A stretch of DNA of 64,000 nt, from assembly GCA_934167445.1 (NCBI GenBank), contig CAKPKJ010000003.1, positions 62,001-126,000 on the forward strand, read 5' to 3'. Both the position numbers and the translations under genes were made by a program. This DNA comes from an uncultured Clostridia bacterium (GTDB lineage Bacteria; Bacillota; Clostridia; TANB77; CAG-508). The notes under the pieces are model-generated. The model was not told the DNA's origin and made no database searches. It saw nothing but the letters and a program-made list of their open reading frames with translations. The stretch's first letter is position 1. Every line of letters starts with the position of its first letter. Positions 55,148-64,000 of this stretch are shown here, piece by piece.

Positions 55148-55770
55148 TATTGTTCTCCGTCTTCTTTTACTTCTTTTTTAGCTTCTTCAATTTCAGTTGA
55201 ATCTATTTGTGTTTCAACATTTGATTCTACTTCAACTGTTTTTTCTAAATTAGTTTTTTCTTTTTGTTCTTCTATATCATCACTATTATCTTTATTTTCT
55301 GGTTCTTGTTCTGCTCCAAATGCATTATCATCGTCATCAGAATTACTACTTTCTGTTGCTTCTAGTACTTCTGCTTCAACTGCAATTTCTTCTTCTTGCT
55401 TAGCTCCACAGTGTGGGCAAAATTTAACATCTTTTTCTATTTCTGCATAACAATTTTCACATTGTTTTTTATCTTTCAATTCTAGACATTGTTTTAATAA
55501 ATTATCTATTTCATCGCTTAGCATATCTATTTTTAAACATTTTTCTTTTATTTGTTCACATACATTTTCAGTGCATTTCTCGCCACCATTTTTTATTGTA
55601 TGTTTTTCATATGCCTTTTTACCAATTTCAGTATATATTGTATTTATTTCTGACTTTAACTCGCTAATTTTTAATTTTAATTTAGTTTCCTTAGCTATTT
55701 TACCTGTTTTGTCAGCTGTAATTTTATATGCTTCTGACGCTTTTTTACTCAATTTATCAAAAAATTCCAT
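55147..55770 (-). CDS. Zinc-ribbon protein with helical N-terminus
   Basis: 207 residues. A helical, probably coiled-coil region (about 1-105), one zinc ribbon (CENCYAEIEKDVKFCPHCGAK, about 105-125) and a long acidic, disordered tail. The N-terminal part resembles zinc-ribbon proteins of unknown function common in Clostridia. The ATG at 55770 lies 8 bases after AAAGGA; an ATG nine bases earlier is too near. Coupled to dtd. Confidence 0.75.
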   Translation of the reverse strand: MEFFDKLSKKASEAYKITADKTGKIAKETKLKLKISELKSEINTIYTEIGKKAYEKHTIKNGGEKCTENVCEQIKEKCLKIDMLSDEIDNLLKQCLELKDKKQCENCYAEIEKDVKFCPHCGAKQEEEIAVEAEVLEATESSNSDDDDNAFGAEQEPENKDNSDDIEEQKEKTNLEKTVEVESNVETQIDSTEIEEAKKEVKEDGEQ

Positions 55771-55900
55771 TATATTCATCCTTTCTTTTTTTCATATTAT
55801 TTACCATTTATATTAAATTTATTATTAATTTAATATTTTATTTGTTTTTTAGAAAAATTATAAAACAAAATTTCTGCTTAGTGTAATTTTAGCACAAATA

Positions 55901-56887
55901 TTAGATTTCACTTTTCTTTTCTCTTGTCATTAAATCTTCAACAGCTTTTTTAGGATCTAATCCATTATAAATAACATCATATACTGTTTCTATTATTGGC
56001 ATATATATATTATTTCTTTTCCCTAATTCATAAGCTACATCTATATTGTCTATACTTTCTATTACCATTCCAACTTCTTTTCTTGTTTCTTCAAGTGTTT
56101 TTCCTTGACCTATTAGTTTTCCTGCTCTTCTATTTCTGCTATGTTCACTAAGACATGTAACAATTAAATCTCCAAGTCCACTTAATCCATAAAATGTTTC
56201 TTGTTTTCCACCTAATTTAACACCTAATCTTGATATTTCACCTAAACCTCTAGTAATTAATGCCGCAAATGAGTTATCTCCTAATCCAATTCCAGCTGCT
56301 ACGCCAGCACAAAATGCAATAATATTTTTTAATGCTCCTCCTAATTCAAGTCCTTTTACATCTGTTGATGTATATATTCTCATATTTTTAGACATAAATG
56401 TGTCTTGTATAAGTGGTAATATTTCTTCATGTTCAGATGCTATAACTAACACTGTCGGAATACTTATAGCAACTTCTTCTGCATGGCTAGGTCCTGTTAG
56501 AACTCCAATTTTTGCTGATGGTAATTCATCTTTTATTACATCATCTAATGTTTGTAATGTTTCTTTTTCAAATCCTTTTGAACAAATAATTACTGGTTTG
56601 TCTCCTACATATTGTTTATATTGTTTAAATGTAGATCTTGTAAATTTTGATGGTGTTACATGTAATATAAAATCTGCTCCATCAATTACCTTTTCAAAAT
56701 CAGTCATACATTCCACATTATTAGGAATTACTACTCCTGGCAAAAACTTGCATTGTTTTTTATTATTTATTAAATCTTTTTCTTCTTCACAAAAAGACCA
56801 AATCTTTACATTGTTTCCGTTGTTGGCTAAACATACAGCTAATGCTGTACCCCAGCTTCCGCTTCCTATTATTGCTACGTTTCTCAT
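55901..56887 (-). CDS. gpsA: NAD(P)-dependent glycerol-3-phosphate dehydrogenase
   Basis: Makes sn-glycerol-3-phosphate for phospholipids. 328 residues: dinucleotide motif IGSGSWGTALAVCLA, then LTGPSHAEEVA, the catalytic-lysine region GGALKNIIAFCAGVA and GLSGLGDLIVTC. Downstream of der and plsY on the same strand, an arrangement widespread in Firmicutes. PlsY uses its product. Confidence 0.96.
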   Translation of the reverse strand: MRNVAIIGSGSWGTALAVCLANNGNNVKIWSFCEEEKDLINNKKQCKFLPGVVIPNNVECMTDFEKVIDGADFILHVTPSKFTRSTFKQYKQYVGDKPVIICSKGFEKETLQTLDDVIKDELPSAKIGVLTGPSHAEEVAISIPTVLVIASEHEEILPLIQDTFMSKNMRIYTSTDVKGLELGGALKNIIAFCAGVAAGIGLGDNSFAALITRGLGEISRLGVKLGGKQETFYGLSGLGDLIVTCLSEHSRNRRAGKLIGQGKTLEETRKEVGMVIESIDNIDVAYELGKRNNIYMPIIETVYDVIYNGLDPKKAVEDLMTREKKSEI

Positions 56888-57018
56888 AATCTTTCGTTCC
56901 TTTCCAATTTACTATCAAAGCCCCTAACTGTTAATTTTTTCAGCATATTATTTATACACCTTTGTTGCTTTTTTGCTTAATACAATTCTCAGTGTCAGCT
57001 GTTTCTACACATTTATTT

Positions 57019-57666
57019 CTATTTGGCACTTTTAAAACTTAATTTGTTTTCAGTTCCATTTAATAATCTTTTTATATTACTTCTATGATTATATAATACA
57101 ATTACAGCTAAAATAATACTATAAATTAAATACGCTTTTCCACTTTTTCCTTCTGTTAAAACTGTATAATGTTGGTTTATAAATAAAGTTAAAACTGGGT
57201 ATAGAACTGCTGCTCCACAAGATCCAAGTGATACCATTTTTGTTAAAGCCATAAGTACCAATGCAAATACTAGACATATTAATCCTATTTGCCAGTTGCT
57301 TATTAATAGTACTCCTAATGATGTTGCAACACCTTTTCCACCTTTAAATCCAAAAAATACTGGGAAAGTATGTCCTAATACAACTGCGATTCCTGCTATT
57401 TGTACTAATAGTTCTCTATTTATATCTTGTACCATATTTCCTAATACAACTGCGATTCCTATAGATATAACTCCTTTTAAAATGTCACATACCAAAGTTA
57501 ATGCTGCTGCTTTTTTCCCTACAGAACGTAACATATTTGTACTTCCTGCATTTCCGCTTCCTTTTTCTCTTACATCAAATCCTGCTACTTTTTTACTTAT
57601 TATAACTGAAAAATTTATACTTCCTATTACATATGCAATTAATGCCATAATTATGTATATAACCAT
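57019..57666 (-). CDS. plsY: Glycerol-3-phosphate acyltransferase PlsY
   Basis: 215 residues with five to six membrane helices. Conserved loops: GSINFSVIISK, GSGNAGSTNMLRSVGKKAA, and GHTFPVFFGFKGGKGVATSLG. Transfers acyl groups from acyl-phosphate to glycerol-3-phosphate. Its ribosome-binding site lies inside the end of der, one base before its ATG, so coupling is tight. Confidence 0.95.
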   Translation of the reverse strand: MVIYIIMALIAYVIGSINFSVIISKKVAGFDVREKGSGNAGSTNMLRSVGKKAAALTLVCDILKGVISIGIAVVLGNMVQDINRELLVQIAGIAVVLGHTFPVFFGFKGGKGVATSLGVLLISNWQIGLICLVFALVLMALTKMVSLGSCGAAVLYPVLTLFINQHYTVLTEGKSGKAYLIYSIILAVIVLYNHRSNIKRLLNGTENKLSFKSAK

Positions 57667-57667
57667 T

Positions 57668-59011
57668 TTAATACCCCTCCTTTTGAGCTTCTTTATCAGA
57701 TTTTTCTCTTACGATTATTCTTACTGGTGTTCCTTCTAATCCAAATTCTTTTCTTATTTGATTTACTAAATATCTTTCATATGAGAAATGGAATAGACTT
57801 TTATCATTTACAAATATAACAAATGTTGGTGGTTTTGTTGATACTTGTGTTCCATAATAGATTCTTAATCTTCTTCCTTTATCAGATGGTGGTTGAACTA
57901 TTGCAATTGCTTCATTTACAACCTGATTTAGCACAGATGTTTTTATTCTCATACAATTTTGTTCTGCTACATAATTTATTAATTCAAATAATTTATTTAC
58001 TCTTTGTCCTGTTTTTGCAGAAATAAATATTATAGGTGCATATGAAAGATATTTTAATTTTTCATAAACATCTTTTTTATAAGCTTCTAGTGTATGATTA
58101 TCTTTTTCTATTGCATCCCATTTGTTTACTACAATTATTACACCTTTTCCCGCTTCATGTGCTTCTCCTGCAATTTTAGTATCTTGGTCTGTAACTCCTT
58201 GTGTTGCATCTATCATCATTAAACACACATCTGCTCTTTCGATTGCAAGCATTGTTCTAATTATACTGTATTTTTCGATATCTTCTTTTATTTTGCTTTT
58301 TCTTCTTAAACCTGCTGTATCTATTAAAATATATTCGCCTTTATCGTTTTTAAAGTTTGTATCAATTGCATCTCTTGTTGTTCCTGGAATATCACTTACA
58401 ATACTTCTATTTTCGCCTATAATTCTGTTAACTAAAGAAGATTTTCCTACATTTGGTTTTCCTATTAAAGCAACTTTTGTTATTAATCCGTCTTCTTCAT
58501 TTTCATTTTGTTTAGGAAAATGTTCATATATTTCGTCTAAAACATCTCCTATTCCAATGGCATTTGATGCTGAGATTGGATGTGGTTCTCCTATTCCTAA
58601 ATTATAAAATTCATATACTTCATTTTGATATTTTTCTAAATTGTCTGTTTTGTTGCACACTAAAACAATTGGCTTTTTAGATTTTTTTAACATCAATGCT
58701 ATTTCTTGGTCTGCAGCTGTTACTCCTTGCCTTACATCTGTTAAAAATATTATTACATCTGCCATTTCTATTGCTAAGTTTGCTTGTTCTCTCATTTGAG
58801 AAAGTATTATATCATCTGAATCAGGTTCAATTCCACCTGTGTCTATTAGAGTAAAATCTCTACCTCTCCAATTAGTTTCAGCATAAATTCTATCTCTTGT
58901 AACACCTGGTGTGTCTTCTACAATAGATATCCTTGTTCCTGCTAAATAATTAAAAAAAGTAGATTTTCCTACATTGGGTTTTCCTATTATTGCTACAATT
59001 GGTTTTGCCAT
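57668..59011 (-). CDS. der: Ribosome biogenesis GTPase Der
   Basis: 447 residues with two GTPase domains, each with GKPNVGKS (about 10 and 186), DTGG and DTAG, and NKTD/NKWD, and a C-terminal KH-like domain. Acts in 50S subunit assembly. AAAGGA sets the ATG at 59011; the longer frame (22 extra residues) has no site. First gene of der-plsY-gpsA. Confidence 0.96.
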   Translation of the reverse strand: MAKPIVAIIGKPNVGKSTFFNYLAGTRISIVEDTPGVTRDRIYAETNWRGRDFTLIDTGGIEPDSDDIILSQMREQANLAIEMADVIIFLTDVRQGVTAADQEIALMLKKSKKPIVLVCNKTDNLEKYQNEVYEFYNLGIGEPHPISASNAIGIGDVLDEIYEHFPKQNENEEDGLITKVALIGKPNVGKSSLVNRIIGENRSIVSDIPGTTRDAIDTNFKNDKGEYILIDTAGLRRKSKIKEDIEKYSIIRTMLAIERADVCLMMIDATQGVTDQDTKIAGEAHEAGKGVIIVVNKWDAIEKDNHTLEAYKKDVYEKLKYLSYAPIIFISAKTGQRVNKLFELINYVAEQNCMRIKTSVLNQVVNEAIAIVQPPSDKGRRLRIYYGTQVSTKPPTFVIFVNDKSLFHFSYERYLVNQIRKEFGLEGTPVRIIVREKSDKEAQKEGY

Positions 59012-59101
59012 ATTTATTTTTCCTTTCCGGTTATTTTTTCCTTTTATAGTATAACATATTTTCAATTTAATTACCAATAAAAATGCAAATTTATAATATA
59101 T

Positions 59102-59150
59102 AAAAAAAGCGAAATCAAATTACAACAGTATAATTTAAAATTCGCTTTTC
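59102..59150 (-). terminator. Terminator of pyk
   Basis: Outer stem AAAAGCGAA/TTCGCTTTT with inner pairing, T run on the minus strand. Confidence 0.75.
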
Positions 59151-59183
59151 TATTTTGGACATTATGTTTCTTTTAGAATATAT

Positions 59184-60626
59184 CTAAATTCTAACACATC
59201 CACCAATAACTTTACCTTTAGCTTCTGATTTTAATGCTGATGCTCCACCAGCTAAAACAACCATATCACCTTCAGTTAATAATTCTTTTTCTTTTAATTT
59301 TTCTATTCCATTTACTATAGTTTCGTCTATTGAATTTGCATTTTCACATAATACTGGTATAGTATTAAATACTAATGCTAATTGATTATATGTTTTTTCA
59401 TCATCTGTTATTGCAAATACTGGACATTCTGTTGCTAATGATGCTAATTTTTCTATTGATCTTCCTGTATGTGTATATGCAACAATTGCATCTGCTGCAA
59501 CTTGTTCAGATGTAATAGCTGTTGTATAAGCAATAGCTTCTTCCATATCTTTTTTGTTATGATCAAAACTTCTCTTATAAAATCTTTTCCAATAATGAAT
59601 TGATTTTTCTGTTTCTTTTGAAATTTTAACCATTGCAGTTATACATTCTACAGGATATTTACCCATAGCACATTCTCCAGAAAGCATTATATCACTTGTA
59701 ACATCATATACAGCATTAGAAACGTCACTAACTTCTGCTCTTGTTGGTCTTGGGTTTAATGTCATTGATTCTAGCATTTGTGTTGCTGTAACTACAGGTT
59801 TTCCTATTTTATTACATTTTTTGATAATTTGTTTTTGATATATAGGAACCATTTCCATTGGAACTTCTACACCCATATCTCCACGAGCTACCATTATTCC
59901 ATCTGATTCTTCTAATATTTCGTCAAAGTTTTCAATTCCTTCTTGACATTCAATTTTAGAAATAATTTTTATTCTTTCTCCACCATTTGCTTTTAATAAT
60001 TCTTTTATATCTCTAACATCTTGTGCTCTTCTTACAAATGATGCTGCAATATAATCAAATCCTGCTGGTATTCCTTGAGTAATATCTTTAACATCTTTTT
60101 CTGATAAAAATTTCATTTGAATATTTACTGATGGAATATTAATTGTTTTTCTGCTTCCTAATTTAGCAGTATTTAAAGCAACACATATAATATCTTTGTC
60201 TTTTATTTCTGTTACTCTAAATTTTAAAGCTCCATCATCAACTAACATTTCTGTTCCAACTTTTACTTCTTTGTATAAATCTTTGTAAGTAATCGTTGTT
60301 TTTTCGTTATTTCCTATAATATCATCATGAACAAATGTAAATGTTTGTCCTTCTTTTACTTCAACTTTTTCGTTTCCTGACTCTAATACACCTGTTCTAA
60401 TTTCAGGTCCTTTAGTATCAAGCATTAAAGCAATTGGTCTCTCCAATTTTGCTCTAACTCTCTTAATTGTTTCAATTTTTTCTTTGTTTTCTTCATATCC
60501 ACCATGAGAAAAGTTAATTCTTGCTACATTTAATCCTGCTTCAACTATTTTTGTGAACATTTCTTCACTTTCACTTGCAGGTCCTATTGTTCCAATTATT
60601 TTTGTTTTTCTTAATTGTTCGTTCAT
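59184..60626 (-). CDS. pyk: Pyruvate kinase
   Basis: 480 residues. RINFSHGGYEE, LMLDTKGPEIRTG, DYIAASFVRRA, MVARGDMGVEVPMEMVPIYQ and the catalytic VTATQMLESM, then a C-terminal allosteric domain. There is no extra PEP-utiliser domain, as found in some Bacillaceae. GGGAGG before ATG 60626; the longer frame has nine doubtful residues. Single gene. Confidence 0.96.
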   Translation of the reverse strand: MNEQLRKTKIIGTIGPASESEEMFTKIVEAGLNVARINFSHGGYEENKEKIETIKRVRAKLERPIALMLDTKGPEIRTGVLESGNEKVEVKEGQTFTFVHDDIIGNNEKTTITYKDLYKEVKVGTEMLVDDGALKFRVTEIKDKDIICVALNTAKLGSRKTINIPSVNIQMKFLSEKDVKDITQGIPAGFDYIAASFVRRAQDVRDIKELLKANGGERIKIISKIECQEGIENFDEILEESDGIMVARGDMGVEVPMEMVPIYQKQIIKKCNKIGKPVVTATQMLESMTLNPRPTRAEVSDVSNAVYDVTSDIMLSGECAMGKYPVECITAMVKISKETEKSIHYWKRFYKRSFDHNKKDMEEAIAYTTAITSEQVAADAIVAYTHTGRSIEKLASLATECPVFAITDDEKTYNQLALVFNTIPVLCENANSIDETIVNGIEKLKEKELLTEGDMVVLAGGASALKSEAKGKVIGGCVRI

Positions 60627-60752
60627 TATAAATTCCTCCCTTTTTTGAACCAACTGATATTATAACACATTTTTCTCCAATTTCAAGTTTTTTAATCACT
60701 TTTTTTCATTTTGTCCTACTAATTTTTACATTTTATCTTTTTGAGTCTTATA

Positions 60753-61475
60753 TTAATATAACTCAATTACGGAATGAATTTTAGTATTATCCTTGTTTTT
60801 TATTGTTACTATATGTTTTTGTCCTTGCTTTGTATATTGACATTCAACCTGTTCTCCAAGTTTGACTTCTTTTTTATACATAATTCTTACATTATCAAAA
60901 GGTCTTTCTTGTTCATATACTTCTTCTGGTAATGCTTCATATGCTAAATCTAAGTAATATAAGTTATGTAAATGCTTGTTTACATCTATATCCTTTCTTA
61001 TAACAGTATATTTTATAGATGATTCATAATTATCTGGTGCTTTTATCTTGTCCATATCTTTTTCTTCAAAAACGTGTTTTTCCTCTACTTGATATGCATC
61101 TAAAACTTTTTGTGATATACCTGCCATTTTTCCTGTTTCAACATTGACTAATGCCCACTTTGATGTCGCAATTGCAACAAGTTTGCTGTCTACATATAAT
61201 TCATAATCTCGATAAGTAAAAAATTTATTTGCATATCTTGCCCAAGTTTTTATCTTTATTTCTTGGTCATATTTTGGTCTATCTATAATTTTCAATTTCC
61301 AATCCAATAAAATCCATGTAACCTTATTTTTTAGTACATCATTGATTCCATATCCTATAATGTCAGATTGAAACGCTCCTATATTTTCTAACATTTCTAA
61401 TATAGCTTTATTTTTTACCCTGTTTTCTTTTCCAATATCTTTTAATCCAATTTTAAATTTTTCTTCATAAAACAT
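60753..61475 (-). CDS. Acyl-ACP thioesterase (FatA/FatB-type double hotdog)
   Basis: 240 residues with KTWARYANKFFTYRDYELY, the second hotdog start RKDIDVNKHLHNLYYLDLAYE (catalytic Asn/His region) and MYKKEVKLGEQVECQY. Releases fatty acids from ACP. It lies 21 bases downstream of pgi and is probably co-transcribed. Free fatty-acid release fits the oleate hydratase elsewhere in the window only loosely. Confidence 0.9.
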   Translation of the reverse strand: MFYEEKFKIGLKDIGKENRVKNKAILEMLENIGAFQSDIIGYGINDVLKNKVTWILLDWKLKIIDRPKYDQEIKIKTWARYANKFFTYRDYELYVDSKLVAIATSKWALVNVETGKMAGISQKVLDAYQVEEKHVFEEKDMDKIKAPDNYESSIKYTVIRKDIDVNKHLHNLYYLDLAYEALPEEVYEQERPFDNVRIMYKKEVKLGEQVECQYTKQGQKHIVTIKNKDNTKIHSVIELY

Positions 61476-61495
61476 TTTATCGTCCCTTTTTACTT

Positions 61496-62803
61496 TTAAT
61501 ATCCTGGTTTTTTTAATAATTTAAACATATTTTTTTTATATTTCTCTACTCCTGGTTGATTAAACGGATTTACTCCTAATAGGCTTCCTGACATCGCACA
61601 TGCTTTTTCAAAGAAATATATTAGTTCCCCTATATTTTCTTCGTCTAATTTATTCATTAAAACTCCTATATTAGGTACATCTCCAGAAACGTGTGCTTGC
61701 ACAGTTCCTTCCATTGCTTTTTTATTTACATAGTCTAATTTCTTGCCTGCTAAATAATTTAAGCCATCTAAATTGTCATCATCTGAGTTTATAATAAAAT
61801 CAGAATTTGGTGTTTTTACTGAAACTACTGTTTCAAATAAGTTTCTTCTTCCTTCTTGAATATATTGTCCCATTGAATGTAAATCTGTTGTATTATCTAC
61901 TCCTACTGGTAAAATTCCTTTTTCGTCCTTACCTTCACTTTCTCCAAATAGTTGTTTCCACCATTCTGTAAAATAGTGCATTTTAGGCTCATAATTTACT
62001 AATATTTCTGTATTTTTATATAGCTTATATAAAATATTTCTTACAACTGCATATTGATAACATTCATTATATTTTAGATTTGGATCATTATATCTTTCTT
62101 GTGCTACTCTAGCCCCTTCCATTAGCTTGTCTATATCAATTCCAGCAGTTGCGATTGGAAGTAACCCCACTGCTGTTAAAACAGAATATCTTCCTCCAAT
62201 ATTATCTGGAACAACAAATTGTTCATATCCTTCATTTTCAGCTAATGTTTTTAATGCTCCTTTTTCTTTATCTGTGGTTGCATATATTCTACTTCTTGCC
62301 TCGTCAATTCCATATTTATTTTCTAGAATTTCTCTAAATACTCTAAAAGCAATTGCAGGCTCTGTTGTTGTACCAGATTTAGATATTACATTTACAGAAA
62401 AATCTTTATCACCAATATATTCTATTAATTCATTTAAATAGTTTGAACTCAAATTATTTCCTGCATATAAAATTTGAGGATATTTTCTTTGCTTATCTGG
62501 TAACATATTGTAAAACGAACTAGTTAGAGATTCAATAACTGCTCTTGCACCTAAATATGATCCTCCTATTCCTATTACTACTAATATATCAGACTCTTTT
62601 TTTATTTTCTTTGCTGCTTTTTTTATTCTTTTAAATTCTTCTTTATCATAATTAGTTGGTAACTCTAACCAACCAACAAAATCGTTTTCATCATTCGCTC
62701 TTCTATGTAAATCTTTATGAATATTTTCAATTTGTGCCTTATATTCCATAATACTTTTTTGCGTAATTCCTGAATTTTTTAAATTTAATTTAATTTCTGC
62801 CAT
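61496..62803 (-). CDS. pgi: Glucose-6-phosphate isomerase
   Basis: 435 residues, the short bacterial type. [16 protein letters not shown] near 77-92, [14 protein letters not shown] near 142, catalytic Glu in [13 protein letters not shown] and the C-terminal Lys in [12 protein letters not shown]. Glycolysis and gluconeogenesis. First gene of pgi-thioesterase; GAGGGA before the ATG. Confidence 0.96.
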   Translation of the reverse strand: MAEIKLNLKNSGITQKSIMEYKAQIENIHKDLHRRANDENDFVGWLELPTNYDKEEFKRIKKAAKKIKKESDILVVIGIGGSYLGARAVIESLTSSFYNMLPDKQRKYPQILYAGNNLSSNYLNELIEYIGDKDFSVNVISKSGTTTEPAIAFRVFREILENKYGIDEARSRIYATTDKEKGALKTLAENEGYEQFVVPDNIGGRYSVLTAVGLLPIATAGIDIDKLMEGARVAQERYNDPNLKYNECYQYAVVRNILYKLYKNTEILVNYEPKMHYFTEWWKQLFGESEGKDEKGILPVGVDNTTDLHSMGQYIQEGRRNLFETVVSVKTPNSDFIINSDDDNLDGLNYLAGKKLDYVNKKAMEGTVQAHVSGDVPNIGVLMNKLDEENIGELIYFFEKACAMSGSLLGVNPFNQPGVEKYKKNMFKLLKKPGY

Positions 62804-62875
62804 AATATGTCCCTCAACTTTCTTTTGAATTTTCTGCTCACATTATATACAAAGTTAGAATAAAATTCAAGTGAT

Positions 62876-62943
62876 TTTGGGGACGGAGCAAAAAATCATT
62901 TTAAAAATTTTATATAAAAATGATTTTTTGCTCCGTCCCCAAA
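62876..62943. repeat. 27-bp perfect inverted repeat with GGGGACGG ends
   Basis: Arm 62876-62902 pairs without mismatch with 62917-62943; 14-bp AT-only loop. It starts one base after the spoIIP stop. GC-rich tips and a poly-A/T interior suggest a REP- or MITE-like element as well as a terminator. Only one copy is in the window. Confidence 0.7.
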
Positions 62944-62944
62944 T

Positions 62945-64000
62945 TCAGGTTATTTCGTTCATAATTTTAGCCAAGTATTTCATACTATTCAGACATTGTT
63001 CTAAAGTATTTCCTGTTGCCCCAACTTCTATTATATTGGCATATTTTCCAGTATGTTGATTATATCTTGATTTTGTAAGCATTATTGGTTTAAATAGCCC
63101 TGGATACAGTTCCTCCGCTTTTTCTTGTACTTTTACTGCAAATTTCAAATTTTGATTCCAATTTGGATGCCATAATCCGCCATTATTTGTTCCTATTACG
63201 AACATTATTTGTGCAGCTTCTTCATCACCGATTTTCACGGTTGGAGCATAATCACTTCTTGAGCCTACTGCATCTCTATGTAAATCAATAATTATATCAC
63301 TTGGCATTGTTTGTAAAATTCCATCCACAGTTTTTAATGAACGTGTATATGACCCATTATAAGATGGATAATCATGATAATCTTTATTATGTATTACATT
63401 AAAGTTATAGCTTTTTAGTTGACTTTCAAGTTCAGTTCCCACCCTTGTAACTGTATAATTTAAATCTGTTGTTCTATAAGTGCCTGTTGGTATATATGGG
63501 TATTTTTCACTTGATGTGTAGCTTTCACAACTGTGTGTATGAAAAATTATTACATTTTTATTATCTATTGAAATGTCTGGTTTTAACATATCCTGCGTTA
63601 GTTCATAATCTGTTTCGTTTTTTATTTTTACTTTTCCATATTGAGCATTACTTTTTTCTGCTATAGGATTTTGAGTTATTACTTGTGTTGTAACTCCTGC
63701 TTGAGCAATTTCTGTTTTTTGTTCATCTGTACTGCTTTCATCATTTATACTTGTTTTCGTATTATCTTCCTGATTTTGGTTAACTACTAACTCTTCATTT
63801 TTTTGATTTTCTTCAATTTTCTCCATTCCTTTAATTGAACTTATTTGTGTCTTTAACATTATTTCTAAAATATTATTCTTATTTTTGGCTTTATCATTTA
63901 GGTTATCTTTTTTATATTTTCCATTGATATTTTCTATTTCCGGAACTGTTTGATCTAATATTTCTACAAAACTTTTATTAGCTAAAAAATTTGGCTTTTC
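62945..64000 (-). CDS. spoIIP: Stage II sporulation protein P (3' part, runs off window)
   Basis: 352 codons are open to the right edge; the start lies beyond. After an Asn/Gln/Glu-rich linker, the amidase/endopeptidase domain shows IIFHTHSCESYT (metal His), GTYRTTDLNYTVTRVGTELE, DIIIDLHRDAVG and MLTKSRYNQHTGKYANIIEVGATGNT. In characterised species it cuts septal peptidoglycan during engulfment with SpoIIM and SpoIID. The first methionine visible (63859) is internal. No CGG codon in the part seen. Confidence 0.93.
   Translation of the reverse strand, partial: EKPNFLANKSFVEILDQTVPEIENINGKYKKDNLNDKAKNKNNILEIMLKTQISSIKGMEKIEENQKNEELVVNQNQEDNTKTSINDESSTDEQKTEIAQAGVTTQVITQNPIAEKSNAQYGKVKIKNETDYELTQDMLKPDISIDNKNVIIFHTHSCESYTSSEKYPYIPTGTYRTTDLNYTVTRVGTELESQLKSYNFNVIHNKDYHDYPSYNGSYTRSLKTVDGILQTMPSDIIIDLHRDAVGSRSDYAPTVKIGDEEAAQIMFVIGTNNGGLWHPNWNQNLKFAVKVQEKAEELYPGLFKPIMLTKSRYNQHTGKYANIIEVGATGNTLEQCLNSMKYLAKIMNEIT

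Noticed and set aside
59012..59077. N-terminal extension of Der containing a CGG codon
   Set aside because: AAAGGA and family alignment place the start at 59011, so the CGG is in the untranslated leader and does not count as a sense codon.

Overview
The window is strongly AT-rich, densely coding DNA of a spore-forming, anaerobic Clostridia-type Firmicute. The evidence is the complete spoIIIA locus, gpr, a ytxC-like gene and spoIIP (sporulation), the anaerobic ribonucleotide reductase NrdD, formate-tetrahydrofolate ligase, the SCIFF peptide with its radical-SAM maturase, Asp23/AmaP envelope proteins, and MurT/GatD. No rRNA, tRNA, phage, insertion sequence or CRISPR array was seen. The one RNA gene recognised is rnpB (RNase P RNA).

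Layout. 1-4.4 kb: tail of a DUF4130 gene, a HAD nucleotidase, murT-gatD and two small membrane proteins. 4.5-8.3 kb: nrdD, a secreted protein and a Crp/Fnr-type regulator whose promoter shares a palindrome with nrdD. 8.3-17 kb: hisS, an MBL hydrolase, relA, recJ, then fabI, accA, accD. 17-24 kb: a prepilin-like leucine-rich-repeat surface protein divergent from a small XRE regulator, a DUF4912 protein with a histone-H1-like tail next to a GH57 glucan enzyme, a YtxC-like protein and a membrane protein. 24-30 kb: gpr, two related helix-turn-helix repeat proteins and uvrA. 30-38 kb: fhs, a DUF212 protein, xseB, xseA, nusB, DUF2273, amaP, asp23, and an Orn/Lys/Arg decarboxylase. 37-39 kb: SCIFF maturase and peptide. 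39-44.6 kb: spoIIIAA-AH. 44.7-54.3 kb: anchored extracellular protein, yebC, GGDEF protein, oleate hydratase, two alpha/beta hydrolases, rnpB and another anchored protein. 54.4-64 kb: dtd, zinc-ribbon protein, gpsA, plsY, der, pyk, acyl-ACP thioesterase, pgi and the 3' part of spoIIP.

The strongest unusual signal is in the spoIIIA operon. spoIIIAA, spoIIIAE and spoIIIAG are each split over two frames, and in all three the break lies exactly at an in-frame CGG codon. Skipping the C restores the conserved protein, with the next triplet read as GGU, GGA or GGG (glycine). Scanning the other genes by eye, I found no in-frame CGG except three in the GGDEF gene, which looks foreign. This fits +1 frameshifting (or CGGN four-base decoding) at a rare or unassigned CGG codon, and it would tie assembly of the SpoIIIA-SpoIIQ channel to translational recoding.

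A second unusual element is a protein made of five 58-residue HTH units whose recognition helices follow an A-B-C-B-A order. It sits in tandem with a smaller paralogue and apparently a decayed third copy.

All gene calls rest on reading motifs and family resemblance in the translated sequence. No database search, alignment or statistical test was run. Start codons were moved from the longest possible reading frame where a ribosome-binding site clearly chose a later one.
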